Below, piece after piece: positions 25,577 through 39,537 of a DNA stretch of 64,000 nt; the stretch's first letter is position 1, and every line of letters starts with the position of its first letter. This stretch comes from Symsagittifera roscoffensis (Eukaryota > Xenacoelomorpha > Acoela > Convolutidae): contig NW_026970820.1 in NCBI RefSeq assembly GCF_963678635.1, positions 990,001-1,054,000 on the forward strand, read 5' to 3'. Under the pieces are notes generated by a model. It saw only the letters and a list, made by a program, of their open reading frames with translations, made no database searches and was not told where the DNA came from. The position numbers and the translations under genes are program-made.

Positions 25577-27784
25577 CACCCTCAAGGTCACGTGTTGGAT
25601 TTTTGTTTCTGGTATTTTCTGAAACCAAAACAATAAGGTCATGCGTCCATATCATGGCCTCAAGCAAAGACGTCTGACTCTACGCATTCCCATTCGCAAT
25701 GCGCCCTTCGGGCGCAAATGCCAATGCTCAATTAATTTTGCCACGTGAAAAAATTTTTAAGGAAAAATTCTGATAAAATTTAACTTAAACTACCACGAAA
25801 GAACGCAAAGATTTCAAAGTGTGAAACAATCAAGTTTTTGCTAATACCGGGCATGCAGTGAGACTGTTTTCGGCAAAAATAAAATGGAAAATGAAGGAAA
25901 AGGAAAGAAAAATTTGTTCAAAATGAGAACGCAACATCAAAAACTTATTTGATTTCTGCTAATTTCAGAATTCCGATCAGGCTGATTTCAGATTTTAAGC
26001 ATAGAATTTACGGTTACGGCTGCTCCCTCTACAGGTCCCAGAGGGACCGAGTGAGCATCCTACCTCGATCCAGGATACCGGATAGTTGTTTTTAATTTTT
26101 CACAAAATTGTATTTCACTAATGCTTGTTTTCAATTCCTCATGAGAAGCTGTATAAATTTTTTAAAAAAATGATTTTTTTTATCAATGCTTCCAAGAACA
26201 ACTGATGTTAGGCGGTTACAAATGCGGTTGGTGAAAACTAGTAAGGGATAATGATGAGAAAAATTGTAAGTTTTCAAATGAATTTAAAAACAGTTTTTTT
26301 TCTTTTTTCTTTTGTAAATCGGGAGAAATGAATCAGTTTTTTTAAATTTTCCTCGCACCACCCACTGTTCATAAGTAATGAAGATTCCTGTTCTAGCCGT
26401 TTATAAAACTTTGGCAGAAAAAACATCAGAATGATGTAAAATGTTTTAAAAAAAATAAAAATTTAAAAATTATGTTTAAAAAAAAAATCAGAAACTTGTA
26501 ATTTTCAAAATTGAAAAAAAGTTAAAATTAATTGCATATTACGATTCAGCGTACCCAACTTAGTGGGTCTAGCATTTTAAATTACCAAAAAATGTTGAAA
26601 ATTGTAGATTTTATGAAGTTTTCATTTTGGCTATTTTTCCTTGTCGCCTCCACTTGAGGCACCTTTGAGCCAACTTGAGAAACTGGAACGTAAACAAGCT
26701 GCACAGACGGTCAAAGTGAGCCATTTTCAGCGTGATAACACGCCTGGAAGAAAAAAAACTCCAGAAAAGAAAGAAAATTATGAACTTTAACCTTTTTTCT
26801 TCTTCAAATGGCGATACTTAGAATAATTTTTCAGCTGAAAAGTTCAAAAAAAATCAAAAAATTCAAATTTTGAAAAAATTTATAAAAAAATCTCATCAGT
26901 CTGTTTATTGGAGTCTTCGAGGTTTTGAGAGACCTCATCTGGCGGCTAACAACAAGTGGATCACTTATTTTAAAATTTTGAGAAAGGTCAAAAAAACATG
27001 TTTTTTTGATTTTTTTGACAGAATTCCGAAAGCAATATCTTGGCTAAAAACAAGATTGAGGGCCTAAAATTAGTACAAACAGTACTCCCACATAAGGTAC
27101 ATTAGGTTGGAAACAAAAAATTTACTCTGACTCAAAAATCGTTTTTTAACTTTATTTCTGAACAAGAAATTGAAAAGAAATCAGAAACTTAAAAATTTTT
27201 TGAAAAAAAGATTGTTTTGAAAAAGTGCCAATTTTTAGCTGAAACTTTTCCTTTTAGCTAATAAAGCCAGAGCACTGCCCTTTAAGCTCAAATAAATTAA
27301 TTAGGCAAATTATTTTCAAGTTTTTTCGTTAGAGGCTTTTATTTTGAAAAAGTATTCAAAAATGGGTAAAAAAAAGTCAAAAAAATCAATTTTCTCCGAT
27401 TCAAAAACCTCCACTACCATGATGATTAGTGCGTTAGATAGGACTGCTGAGATCAATTTAGACGTTCTTTCATAAGTATATCAAAATTTTTATTTATTTT
27501 TGAGAATTAAGCAAAATAAAAACTTTTCCCAAATTGGGCAAAAAGCCCAAATTAGCCCAAACACCTGTTAAAAATTGTTGGGTCGAAAAATCACAAAAGG
27601 AAACCCCTATTCGTTTGACATTTTAGGGCCGCATGCAAAAAATTAGACCAATCTAACCTGACAATTTCGAGAATCAACTTTTTTGTCAAAATTCTCTAAA
27701 GACCAATTTAGGGAGATTACTTGTACCGGTGGGGGCCCTACCCCACCTAAAAAATTTTTGAAATGCTGGAACGCGGCCACCTAG
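25577..27784 (+). repeat. Unit 12: A-type cassette (2208 bp)
   Basis: Head with GTCACGTGTTGG followed by the 'caaaacaataaggtcatgcg' variant also seen in the unit starting at 14508. H1 near 25700, H2 26034-26048, and the post-H2 text reads 'ccaggataccgg'. The middle contains 'gctgcacagacggtcaaagtg' and 'catgtttttttgatttttttg', the latter shared with the unit starting at 32210. H3 27728-27747, CTAG 27781-27784. Confidence 0.9.
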
Positions 27785-29995
27785 CACCCTCAAGGTCACG
27801 TGTTGGATTTTTGTTGTTGGTTTTTTCTGAAAACAAAAAAGAGCGTGGTCATGCATCGACATCATGTGGTCAAGCAAATACGTGGACTTCTACGCATTCC
27901 CATTAGCAATGCGCCCTTCGGGCGCAAATGCCAATGCTCAATTAATTTTGCCAGCTGAAAAAATAAATTAATTAAAAAGTTCAGATAAATTTTACTTAAA
28001 CTACCACCAAAAACGCAAAGCTTTCAAAGTGTAAGACAATCAAGCTTTTGCCATTACTGGACATGCAGTGAGACTGGTTTTGGCAAAAAGTAAAATAGAA
28101 AATGTAGAAAATAGAAAGTAAAGAATTGTTCAACAAAAGAACGCAACATCTGAAATTTACTTGATCTCCGCTAATGACAAAATTATGATCAGGCTGATTT
28201 TAGATTAAAGCGTACAATTTAAGGTTACGGCTGCTCCCTCTAATGGTCCCAGAGGGACCGAGTGAGCATCCTACCTCGATCCAGGACAACGGATAGTTGT
28301 TTTTAATTTTTCATAAAAATTATTATTTTTCTTTAATGCTTGTTTTCATTTTCTCATGAGAAGCTGTATGATTTTAAAAAAAATTGATTTCATTAAGCAA
28401 TGGTTCTAAGAACAACTGACGTTAGGCGCTTACAAATACGGTTGGTGAAAACTGGTAAAGGATAATGTTGAGAAAAATTGTAAGCTTTCAAGAAAAATAA
28501 AAAAACAGTTTTTTTCTTTTTTTTCTTTTGTAAATCGGGAGAAATCATTAAGTTTTTTTAAATTTTCCTCGCACCACCCACTAAGTAGTGAAGATTCATA
28601 TTCTAGCCATTTATAACATTTTGGCAGAAAAAACATCAATATGTTGTAAAATGTTTTAAAATAGAGAAAAACTAAAAATTATCTTTTTTTTCGAAAAAAT
28701 CAAAATTTAGTTATTTTCAAAAATGTAAAAAAGTGAAAAACAATTGCATATTACGATTCACCGTACCCAAATTAGTGGGTCTAGTATTTTAAATTATCAA
28801 AAAATGTTGAAAATTGTGGATTTTATGAAGTTTTCATTCTGGCTATTTTTCCTTGTTGCCTCCACTTAAGGCACCTTTGAGCCAACTTGAGAAACTGGAA
28901 CCTAAACAAGCTATACAGATAGTCTAAATGAGCCATTTTCAGCGTGATAACACGCCTGGAAGAAAAAAAACTCCAGAAAAGAAAGAAATTTTTGAACTTT
29001 AACTTTTTTTCTTCTTCAAATGGCGATACTTAGAATAATTTTTCAGCTGAAAAGTTCAAAAAAAATCAAAAAATTCAAATTTTGAAAAAATTTAAAAAAA
29101 TCTCATCAGTCTATTTATTGGAGTGTTCGAGGTTTTGGGAGACCTTATCTGGCGGCTACCAACAAGTGGATCACTTATTTTAAAGTTTTCAGAAAGGTCA
29201 AAAAAACATGTTTTTTCGATTTTTTTGACAGAATTCCGGAAGCAATATCTTGGCTAAAAACAAGAATGAGGGCCTAAAATTAGTACAAACAGTACTCCCA
29301 CATAAAGTACATTAGGTTGGAAACAAAAAATTTACTCTGATTCAAAAATCGTTTTATAACTTTATTTCTGAACAAAAAATTGTAAAAAAATCAAAAACTG
29401 GAAAAATTTTTGAAAAAAATGATTGTTTTGAAAAAGTGCCATTTTTCAGCTGAAACTTTTCATTTTAGCTAAGAAAGCCAGAGCAATGCCCTTTAAGCTC
29501 TAATAAATTAATAAACCAAATTGTTTTCAAGTTTTTTCGTCAAAGATTTTTATTTTGAAAAAGTATTCAAAAATGGGTAAAAAAAAGTCAAAAAAATCAA
29601 TTTTCTCCGATTCAAAAACCTCCACTACCATGATGATTAGTGCGTTAGATAGGACTGCTGAGATCAATTTAGACGTTCTTTCATAAGTATATCAAAATTT
29701 TTACTTATTTTTGAGAATTAGGCAAAATAAAAACTTTTCCCAAATTGGGCAAAAAGCCCAAATTAGCCCAAACACCTGTTAAAAATTGTTGGGTCGAAAA
29801 ATCACAAAAGGAAACCCCTATTCGTTTGACATTTTAGGGCCGCATGCAAAAAATTAGACCAATCTAACCTGACAATTTCGAGAATCAACTTTTTTGTCAA
29901 GATTCTCTAAAGACCAATTTAGGGAGATTACTTGTACCGGTGGGGGCCCTACCCCACCTAAAAAATTTTTGAAATACTGGAACGCGGCCACCTAG
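27785..29995 (+). repeat. Unit 13: A-type cassette (2211 bp), most diverged A copy
   Basis: The first third differs most from other A copies: 'gttgttggttttttctg', 'caagcttttgccattactgg' and 'taatggtccc' before H2. The H2 inner stem is nevertheless perfect (GGTCCC/GGGACC, 28255-28269), as is H1 near 27915. So the hairpins are kept while the surrounding sequence drifts. H3 is 29939-29958 and CTAG 29992-29995. Confidence 0.88.
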
Positions 29996-32209
29996 CACCC
30001 TCAAGGTCACGTGACTTATTTTTGTTTTTGGTAGTTTCTGAAACCAAAAGAGAGCGTGGTCATGAATTCAAATCATGTGCTCAAGCAAATACGTGAACTT
30101 CTACGCATTCCCATTCGCAATGCGCCCTTCGGGCGCAAATGCCAATGCTCAATTAATTTTGCCAGGTGAAAACTTTTTAAAGAAAAATTATGATGAATTT
30201 TAACTTAAACTACCACCAAAAAACGGATAGATTTCAAAGTGTGAAATAATCAAGTTTTTGCTAATACCGGGCATGCAGTGAGACTGATTTCGGCAAAAAT
30301 AAAATGGAAAATGAAGGAAATGGAAAGAAAAAAATTGTTCAAAATAAGAACGCATTATCAAAAACTTATTTGATCTCCGCTAAGGTCATAATTCCAAACA
30401 GGCTGATTTCAGATTTTCAACGTAGAATTTACGGTTACGGCTGCTCCCTCTACAGGTCCCAGAGGGACCGAGTGAGCATCCTACCTCGATCCAGGATATC
30501 GGATAGTTGTTTTTAATTTTTCACAATTTTTTTTCACTAATGCTTATTTTCAGTTCCTCATGAGAAGCTGTATAATTTTTTTTTATATGGATTTTATTAA
30601 TCAATGCTTCCAAGAACAACTGATGTTAGGCGGTTACAAATGCGGTTGGTGAAAACTAGTAAGGGATAATGATGAGAAAAATTGTAAGTTTTCAAATGAA
30701 TTTAAAAACAGTTTTTTTTCTTTTTTTCTTTTGTAAATCGGGAGAAATGAATCAGTTTTTTTTTTTAAGTTTTCCTCGCACCACCCACTGTTCTTAAGTA
30801 ATGAAGATTCCTGTTTTAGCCGTTTATAACACTTTGGCAGAAAAAACATCAATATGATGTAAAATGTTTTAAAAAAGAGAAAAATTTAAAAATTATGTTT
30901 CTTTTTTAAAAATCAAAAAATTTGTAATTTTCAAAATTGAAAAAAAGTGAAAATTAATTGCATATTACGATTCAGCGTACCCAACTTAGTGGGACTAGCA
31001 TTTTAAATTACCAAAAAATGTTGAAAATTGTAGATTTTATGAAGTTTTCATTTTGGCTATTTTTCCTTGTTGCCTCCACTTAAGGCACCTTTGAGCCAAC
31101 TTGAGAAACTGGAACCTAAACAAGCTATACAGATAGTCTGAATGAGCCATTTTCAGCTTGATAACACGCCTGAAGAAAAAAAACTCCAGAAAAGAAAGAA
31201 AATTTTGAACTTTAACCTTTTTTCTTCTTCAAATGGCGATACTTAGAAAAATTTTTCAGCTGAAAAGTTCAAAAAAAATCAAAAAATTCAAATTTTGAAA
31301 AAATTTTAAAAAAATCTCAGCATTCTGTTTATTGGAGTCTTCGAGGTTTTAGGAGACCTTATCTGGCGGCTAACAACAAGTGGATCACTTATTTTAAAAT
31401 TTTGAGAAAGGTCAAAAAAACATGTTTTTTCGATTTTTTTAACAGAATTCCGGAAGCAATATCTTGGCTAAAAACAAAAATGAGGGCCTAAAAACAGTAC
31501 AAACAGTACTCCCACATCAGGTACATTAGGTTGGAAACAAAAAAATTATTCTGACTCAAAAATCGTTTTTTAACTTTATTTCTGAACAAGAAATTGAAAA
31601 GAAATCTAAAACTTAAAAATTTTTTGAAAAAAATGATTGTTTTGAAAAAGTGCCAATTTTTAGCTGAAACTTTTTATTTTAGCTAATAAAGCCAGAGCAA
31701 TGCCCTTTAAGCTCAAATAAATTAATTAGGCAAATTATTTTCAAGTTTTTTTGTTAAAGGCTTTTATTTTGAAAAAGTATTCAAAAATGGGTAAAAAAAA
31801 GTCAAAAAAATCATTTTTCTCCGATTCAAAAACATCCACTACCATGATGATTAGTTCGTTAGATAGGACTGCCGAGATCAATTTAGACGTATTTTCATAA
31901 GTATCTCAAAATTTCTACTTATTTTTGAGAATTAGGCAGAATAAAAACTTTTCCCAAATTGGGCAAAAAGCCCAAATTAGCCCAAACACCTGTTAAAAAT
32001 TGTTGGGTCAAAAAATCACAAAAGGAAACCCCTATTCGTTTGACATTTTAGGGCCGCATGCAAAAAATTAGACCAATCTAACCTGACAATTTCGAGAATC
32101 AACTTTTTTGTCAAAATTCTCTAAAGACCAATTTAGGGAGATTACTTGTACCGGTGGGGGCCCTACCCCACCTAAAAAATTTTTGTAATGCTGGAACGCG
32201 GCCACCTAG
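29996..32209 (+). repeat. Unit 14: A-type cassette (2214 bp)
   Basis: Head with GTCACGTGAC and the private marker 'catgaattcaaatcatg'. H1 near 30121, H2 30455-30469, followed by 'ccaggatatcgg'. The tail end reads 'gactgccgagatcaattt' and 'aagtatctcaaaatttc', a combination shared in part with the end of the unit starting at 60434. H3 32153-32172, CTAG 32206-32209. Confidence 0.9.
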
Positions 32210-34429
32210 CACCCTCAAGGTCACGTGTTGGATTTTTGTTTCTGGTATTTTCTGAAACCAAAAGAGAGCGTGGTCATGCATCTACATCATGTGCTCAAGC
32301 AAATACGTGGACTTCTACGCATTCCCATTAGCAATGCGCCCTTCGGGCGCAAATGCCAATGCTCAATTAATTCTGGCAGGTGAAAATTTTTTGAAGAATA
32401 ATTCTGATGAATTTTAACTTAAACTACCACCAAAAAACGGATAGATTTCAAAGTGTGAAACAATCAAGTTTTTGCTAATACCGGGCATGCAGTGAGACTG
32501 ATTTCAGCAAAAATAAAATGGAAAATGAAGGAAATGGAAAGAAAAAAATTGTTCAAAACAAGAATGCATTATCAAAAACTTATTTGATCTCCGCTAATGC
32601 TATAATTCCGATCAAACTGATTCCAGATTTTAAGCGTACAGTTAACGGTTACGGCTGCTCCCTCTACAGGTCCCAGAGGGACCGAGTGAGCATCCTACCT
32701 CGATCCAGGATAACGGATAGTTGTTTTTAATTGTTCACAAAATTTTTTTCACTAATGCTTGTTTTCAATTCCTCATGAAAAGCTGTATAAATTTTTAAAA
32801 AATTGATTTTATTAATCAATGCTTCCAAGATCCAAGAACAACTGATGTTAGGGGGTTACAAATGCGGTTGGTGAAAACTAGTAAGGGATAATGATGAGAA
32901 AAATTGTAGGTTTTCTAATGAATTTAAAAACAGTTTTTTTCTTTTTTCTTTTGTAAATCGGGAGAAATGAATCAGTTTTTTTTTGTTTTCCTCGCACCAC
33001 CCACTGTTCTTAAGTAATGAAGATTCCTGTTCTAGCCGTTTATAACACTTTGGCAGAAACAACATCAATATGATGTAAAATGTTTTAAAAAAGAGAAAAA
33101 ATTAAAAATTATGTTTTTTTTTAAAAAAGTCAAAAATTTGTAATTTTCAAAATTGAAAAAAAAATGAAAAATAATTGCATATTACGATTCAGCGTACCCA
33201 ACTTAGTGGGTCTAGCATTTTAAATTACCAAAAAATATTGCAAATTGTAGATTTTATGAAGTTTTCATTTTGGCTATTTTTCCTTGTCGCCTCCACTTAT
33301 GGCACCTTTGAGCCAACTTGAGAAACTGGAACCTAAACAAGCTGCACAGATGGTCAAAATGAGCCATTTTCAGCGCGATAACACGGCTGGAAGAAAAAAA
33401 ACTCCAGAAAAGAAAGAAAATTATGAACTTTAACCTTTTTTCTTCTTCAAATGGCGATACTTAGAATAATTTTTCAGCTGAAAAGTTCAAAAAATATCAA
33501 AAATTTCAAATTTTGACAAAAATTTTAAAAAAATCTCATCAGTCTATTTATTGGAGTGTTCGAGGTTTTGGGAGACCTTATCTGGCGGCTACCAACAAAT
33601 GGATCACTTATTTTAAAATTTTGAGAAAGGTCAAAAAAACATGTTTTTTTGATTTTTTTGACAGAATTCCGAAAGCAATATCTTGGCTAAAAACAAGATT
33701 GAGGGCCTAAAATTAGTACAAACAGTACTCCCACATAAGGTACATTAGGTTGGAAACAAAAAATTTACTCTGACTCAAAAATCGTTTTTTAACTTTATTT
33801 CTGAACAAGAAATTGAAAAGAAATGAAAAACTTAAAAATTTTTTGAAAAAAAAGATTGTTTTGAAAAAGTGCCAATTTTTAGCTGAAACTTTTCATTTTA
33901 GCTAATAAAGCCAGAGCAATGCCCTTTAAGCTCAAATAAATTAATTATGCAAATTATTTTGAAGTTTTTTCGTTAAAGCCTTTTATTTTGAAAAAGTATT
34001 CAAAAATGGGTAAAAAAAAGTCAAAAAAATCAATTTTCTCCGATTCAAAAACCTCCACTACCATGATGATTAGTTCGTTAGATAGGACTGCTGAGATCAA
34101 TTTAGACGTATTTTCATAAGTATATCAAAATTTTTATTTATTTTTGAGAAATAAGCAAAATAAAAACTTTTCCCAAATTGGGCAAAAAGCCCAAATTAGC
34201 CCAAACACCTGTTAAAAATTGTTGGGTCAAAAAATCACAAAAGGAAACCCCTATTCGTTTGCCATTTTAGGGCCGCATGCAAAAAATTAGACCAATCTAA
34301 CCTGACAATTTCGAGAATCGACTTTTTTGCAAAATTTCTCTATAGTCCATTTGAGGGATATTACTTGTACCGGTGGGGGCCCCTACCCCACCTCAAAAAA
34401 TTTTGTAATGCTGGAACGCGGCCACCTAG
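32210..34429 (+). repeat. Unit 15: A-type cassette (2220 bp), clear mosaic
   Basis: The first ~1 kb follows the unit starting at 48480, including the small duplication 'ccaagatccaagaac' near 32825 seen in no other copies. From about 33,230 it follows the unit starting at 14508 ('aaaatattg', 'gctgcacagatggtc', 'attggagtgttcg'). Around 33,640-33,710 it matches the unit starting at 25577 ('aagattgaggg'). It ends with the rare 1b terminus. H2 32669-32683, H3 34372-34392, CTAG 34426-34429. Confidence 0.88.
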
Positions 34430-36951
34430 AGGCAGAGCAGGCGCCCCACCCACCCAACCTGTCTGCTTCACCCACCCACCCGATCAGTCAGGCTTTGTCC
34501 ACTACTTATTTTTCTCAACTCGATTCATTCCGTAGATGGAATCGAGTTATGATGTGCCCTGAGACATGAAAATTTGACAAACACTTGTCCGACTATTTAA
34601 GAGATTAATTTTCTAATCAATTTTTCCTAATCGAGTTGCAAAAACATTGGTTGGAAATCAAAATTTTGCTTCATCAAGATGTCAATAAACCAAAATGCAC
34701 CGTGCATATTCCATATTTTTATCCCAGTTTTGACATTGGGAAGAAGCAGCAAAGTTTTAAATACCTTTTTTTATTAAACTTTATCAAAATTTCGCACGAA
34801 TGAAACAAAAACACTCCCCTCAAGTGCAAGTTATCCAGAAAACTGTAAAAGCTGAAAAGTAACAACGCAACACAGCGGCTGCTCTTTATTCTCTGCTTTT
34901 CATTCGAGGTCCCGGATGCCCCGAACTGGGACCACAAGGGTCCCAGGGAGCATCCTATATCAATTTAGGCATAAAACAAACAATCATGAAAACTAAAACT
35001 CTAATCAGTTTTTTGTTTTTCTTCTCTCTACAAAGGGTATACAAATGCTTTTTTGTTTTAAAGAGCCTGTTATATTATCAAACAAAACATTACAGTTAAA
35101 TTATAAATTCAATGTTTTTCCGTTTTTGAAACAAAATAGTTTATTTTGAATCACAATTAAGCCATGTAGCTCAGTACAGTAACAAGGTGAAGTATACTCT
35201 AGCTACACTAGTCAACGCAGTAACTTCTGTGAAAAAATACAACTGAATCTGATTTTTTTCTTAAAAAAGTTTCCGTTGTTTTTCGTTTCGTTTATAATTA
35301 GGAATGAATACTTTATTAGTTGAAATCGAACAGATACAACTGTTAAAAATTTTACCCCTTTTAATCAGTTATGACACAAAAACACCAGACGCCATTAATT
35401 AAACTATGGCAATCTCAAGTAATCCATCAAACACACTTTTTTTCAGATTTATTTGTCGTGTTTCGACCAAAAAAAGTTAAAGTTAAAAATGTAAAAAGGG
35501 TCAAGAAAGAACAAAAAACGATTCTTTCAAAATATCAAAACATTACGTGACAAACTTTTTTTACCCATAGACACACACTGTAGAAACCTTATTAGAAAAG
35601 TTTTCAGGAGCAAAGCCGAAAAAATGATCAGTTTCGAGAAAAAGGCAAAAAATGTATATTTTTGGCTTTCTACGAAAAAGCTAAAACCGAGAAAAATGAT
35701 CTTGAAAGAGAAACAAATAAAAGTTAATAACAAACTGCCATTACTCTATTAAATCAAGGTCTGGTGGAAAAAATTAGAGAAATTCTACGGGGAAATTTTG
35801 AAAACAGATCAGTTTCTCCGAATCTTTGTAGTAGTATTTTATTACTATAGTAATAATTAAAGTTAAAACTAAAAGTGGCAAAAAATACAATTTGATTCAA
35901 TTTTGACAAATGAATGGTCCAAACCCACTAAATTGACTATGGCCAGCTGAAATATGTCATCAGAAATCATTTTTTCTCACTTTTGAAATTATTTATTTTT
36001 TTGAAAATAAATGTTGAGTCACTAACGGGAAAAACCGATTTTTCTTCAAAAAGTCATAAAACTGTTCCATTTATTGTAATTCACTAGGTCACAATTTTTG
36101 AACTTGTTTCGAATGGTTCTGATGTTCAAAGCCGTTAAATTTACCCATTTTGAGAAAAGTTGAAAAAACAAAATTTTGGTTAACCAAAAAAAAGGAAAAA
36201 GGGGAATAGGGGTCTTCAAAAAGATACCATCCAAAGGTGGCACTAACAAACTGCCACTATTTTGTCAATTCAGACCTTCATGCGAACAATTAGAAAACTC
36301 TGACGGGAAGTTTTTGAGAACAGATTAGTTTTTTCCGGATTTTCGTAGTATTATATTGTTTACTACAGTAATAATTAAAGTCAAATGTAAAAATCGTAAA
36401 AACTACAATTTTCATTCAATTTTGACAATTTAATAATCAACACCCACTAAATTGACTACGGCAAGCTGAAATATACCATCAGAAAGCATTTTTTCTCATT
36501 TTTGAAATTTTTTATTTTTTTGAGGAAAAATGTTGAGTCAGAAAAGGGAAAAATCAAAATTTTTTAAAAAGTCAAAAAAAATTGCTCCAGTTAAACTTAT
36601 TCAACAGGCCAAACGTTGGGAACCTGTTCAGAATGGTTTTCATGATTAAAGCCGTAAAGTTTACCCATTTTGAGAAAAGTCCAAAAAACACCTTTTTAGT
36701 TAACGCAAAAAAGTGGAAAAAGTGGGAAAAATGGTCTTCAAAATGAAACCATCGAAAAGTGGCATTAACAAACTGCCATTATTTCGTCAATTCAGACCCG
36801 CATGCAAAAAATTAGGAAGTTCTGACGAAACGTTTTGGAGAACGTGAAAGTTTTCAGCAAAAAGGTATATGTATATTTTTTATAGTACTTCTGCACGGGA
36901 GGGGCCCCTACCCCTCCCTAATTGCTTTTTTTGCTACACGCGACCATCTAG
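34430..36951 (+). repeat. Unit 16: E-type cassette (2522 bp)
   Basis: Second E copy, with the same head AGGCAGAGCAGGCG and C-run tract as 11933 but considerable divergence inside. A TCGATTC/GAATCGA inverted repeat lies at about 34519-34545. H2 34914-34955. The subrepeat boxes are degenerate near 35764 and at 36278 (tcatgc), and intact at 36800. H3 is the GGGAGGGG class (36897-36918), CTAG 36948-36951. Its last ~300 bp is nearly identical to the other E copy, so the end is better conserved than the middle. Confidence 0.88.
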
Positions 36952-39427
36952 CCGGTCAGGTCTGCGTCCCACCCGCCCTCCGTGACTAATCTTGCTTCCG
37001 AGAAATATCATTTGTTTCACCTTTACCCCATCTCAGGTCAGTTACTCTTGAAAAAAGTCCTACTTGAAACGTTCGCATTCACTTTGCCCCCTACGGGCGC
37101 AATGGTTAAGCCCATTTTTTCTTCTCACTGAACTTCTTCTCCGAACAGTTCACATAAAACATTACTATGGTTTTATCTGAAATTTGCCGTGTCCAGCTGC
37201 GACTCCGACTTTTTTCACGTCACTGGTGTTCCAACAACAGGACCACATGAGATTCCCATTCAGATACTGTCTCAATTTTGAAAATACTGATTTGATTTTT
37301 TTTTGCCGTTTTTCGCAAAATAAACTAATTACATCATTCGAATTAAAAAAAAATTCCGAAAAACAATTAAAGATAGCAAGACATTATTGTGACTGTCGTC
37401 TATATCTGTTCTCTTTGTTGGAGGTCAATGATGCTCCCTAAGTGGGACCACAAGGGTCCCAAGGAGCATCAGTAAAGGCTTTGAATAGTATGCCATTTTT
37501 GATTAAGACAAAATCTTTGGCCAATTGTGTTTTTTTACAGTCCCTTTTCCACTGCAAATGCAAAGACTAATTTTTGTTTGAAGTTTTAAAAAATAATAAT
37601 AGCCTTTTCATTTGTGATGACTCGTATCACTCATAAATCAATGGAAGACTCTGACTAACCTTCTCAAGCATGGAAATACATCAAAAAAAAAACGATTCTG
37701 GTTATTTCAGACTGCTTTTTTTGTTAAATTTCAGATAGATTTTGAAAACTCTTTCTTCAAATTGTATGTCTGCCGAAAAAGAACAAAAATTACAAACTGA
37801 AACCATTTTGGTTAAATTAAGGCTCTTCCTTCACCCACCAATATCGAAATTGCGAAGCTGAAACGAACAATCGACAGCCCATTTTATAAGTTTCGTTTTA
37901 TTTTTTCAAAACATGTGTCATATATTTTCAAAAGCAATTTATTAAAGTTTCATTTTTTACCAGAAAAGTAAGTCCGAACAAAACAGATTTTTAAATACTG
38001 TCAAAAAATAAGGTGGCAAGTAGTTTTACCAATGGAATCATAGTATATGATTAGGTTCAAAATAGTTTTCATTACCATTGACTAGACGCTTACTCAATTT
38101 GAGAGATGTCCTTAATAACTTTTTTGGAAACATAAAAAACGGATAATGGAAAAGTTTTCTTCAAACTTATAGAAAAGAATTTTATGAGAAAAACCATTAC
38201 TAATATCACGTGTAAGTTACGAGAATAGATTCAGGCCACATGCAAAATTTCAGCAGAAGCACTCAAGCAATTTTGAGATCGAAACAATTGTTCCAGAAAT
38301 TGACAAAGTAGTATATACACCAATTTTACCATAAATCGTCAAAATAAAAAAATCGCAAAAACTACAAATTTTATCCAATTTTGACTTTTAAGTACTCTAT
38401 ACCGACTAAATTGACTATGCTAAGCTCGAATCAACCATCAGAAACCATTTTTAATCGTTCTGCATTTTTTAAGTTTTTTCCCATCAAAAAGTTGAGTCAG
38501 AAATGGGAAAAAGGTTTTTTTTTCAGAAAAACAAAAAAAGTTGTTCAAAATCAACTAAAAATATAAGCCATTATTTTTGAACCTGCTCAGAATGGTTCTG
38601 GTGATCGAAGCCGTAAAAAGTACCCAATTCGAGGAAATTCGAAAAAACTCTTTTTTCAGCACTTTGAAAAAGTGGAAAAATGTAAAAAATAGTCTTCAAA
38701 CAAATAGGATGAAAAAGTGATCAGTAAAAGCATCGATGCCGTGTCAAATGAGGATCGCATGCCAATTTTTGAAACAATCCAACGGGTTTTTTTTAAGAAC
38801 GAAACCATTTTTTGACAATTTTAGTAGTAGTATTTACACTAATTAGTACCATATATGGTCAAAATTCAAAAATACAAAAAACTACAATTTTTATCCAATT
38901 TTTACCTTCAAATACTCTATGCCCACTAAATTGACTATCGGGAGCTCGAATCAACCATCAAAAACCACTTTTAATCACTTTCAAAATTTTTTATTTTTTA
39001 AATCAAAATGTTGAGTCAGAAATAGGAAAAAACATTTTTTTTCAAAAAGTCAAAAAAAGTTGTCCCAATTGAATAAACTCACTAAGCCACACTCTATGAA
39101 CCTGTTCAGAATGGTTTTCATGACCAAAGCCGTAAAAAGAACCCAATTTGAGAAACTTCGAAAAATCATTTTTTAGTTAACTCAAAAAAGTGGAAAAATT
39201 GGGTAAAATGGGCTTCAAACCGATAGGATCGAAAAGTGACCTTTATAAGATATGATTGCCGTGTCAAATTAGGGCCGCATGCAAAAAATTAGAAAAATTC
39301 AACGAAACGTTTTTGAGAACTCGACAAATTTGGTCGTTTTGTTAAACGTTTAATTTTAGAAATTTTTTGTCCGGAAGGGGCCCCTTCCCCTTCCTAAATG
39401 CTTTTTGTGCTACACGCGACCATCTAG
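36952..39427 (+). repeat. Unit 17: C-type cassette (2476 bp)
   Basis: Head CCGGTCAGGTCTGCGTCCC. The H1-like structure is GCATT, GCCC, GGGC, AATGG near 37077-37100. H2 is 37430-37470. The subrepeat boxes are near 38238 (acatgc), at 38757 and at 39277. H3 is class 2 with a loop change to CCCCTT (39373-39394). CTAG 39424-39427. The tail closely matches the C unit starting at 55418, while the first 80 bp is closer to the one starting at 46008. Confidence 0.9.
37430..37470 (+). other. Two-part hairpin H2, C form
   Basis: Outer stem GATGCTCC/GGAGCATC (37430-37437 with 37463-37470) and inner stem TGGGACC/GGTCCCA (37443-37449 with 37455-37461) with loop ACAAG. The outer stem is two pairs longer than in B. 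Copies are at 46487-46527 and 55893-55933. The inner GGGACC/GGTCCC arms are the same as in B, E, F and G despite little other head similarity. Confidence 0.8.
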
Positions 39428-39512
39428 GGGGCAGCGTTGTGTGGTTTTTTATTGTTTCAAGGTATTTGCATTGCGGGTAGGCGAGAAGGAACAGCGCTCA
39501 ACGCACTCGCAG

Positions 39513-39537
39513 AAAGAGCACCCTGCGGGTGCTCTTT
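39513..39537 (+). other. Strong hairpin in the D head
   Basis: Perfect 11-bp stem AAAGAGCACCC/GGGTGCTCTTT with loop TGC, running into a T-stretch. It looks like an intrinsic terminator, but in a eukaryotic setting that reading carries no weight. GAGCA and TGCTC are also the outer-stem letters of H2 in A, C and G, so it may be the D version of H2. Confidence 0.75.

Noticed and set aside
39513-39537. Bacterial-type intrinsic terminator
   Set aside because: Hairpin plus T-run fits the shape, but nothing else in the window is prokaryotic and there is no gene upstream.
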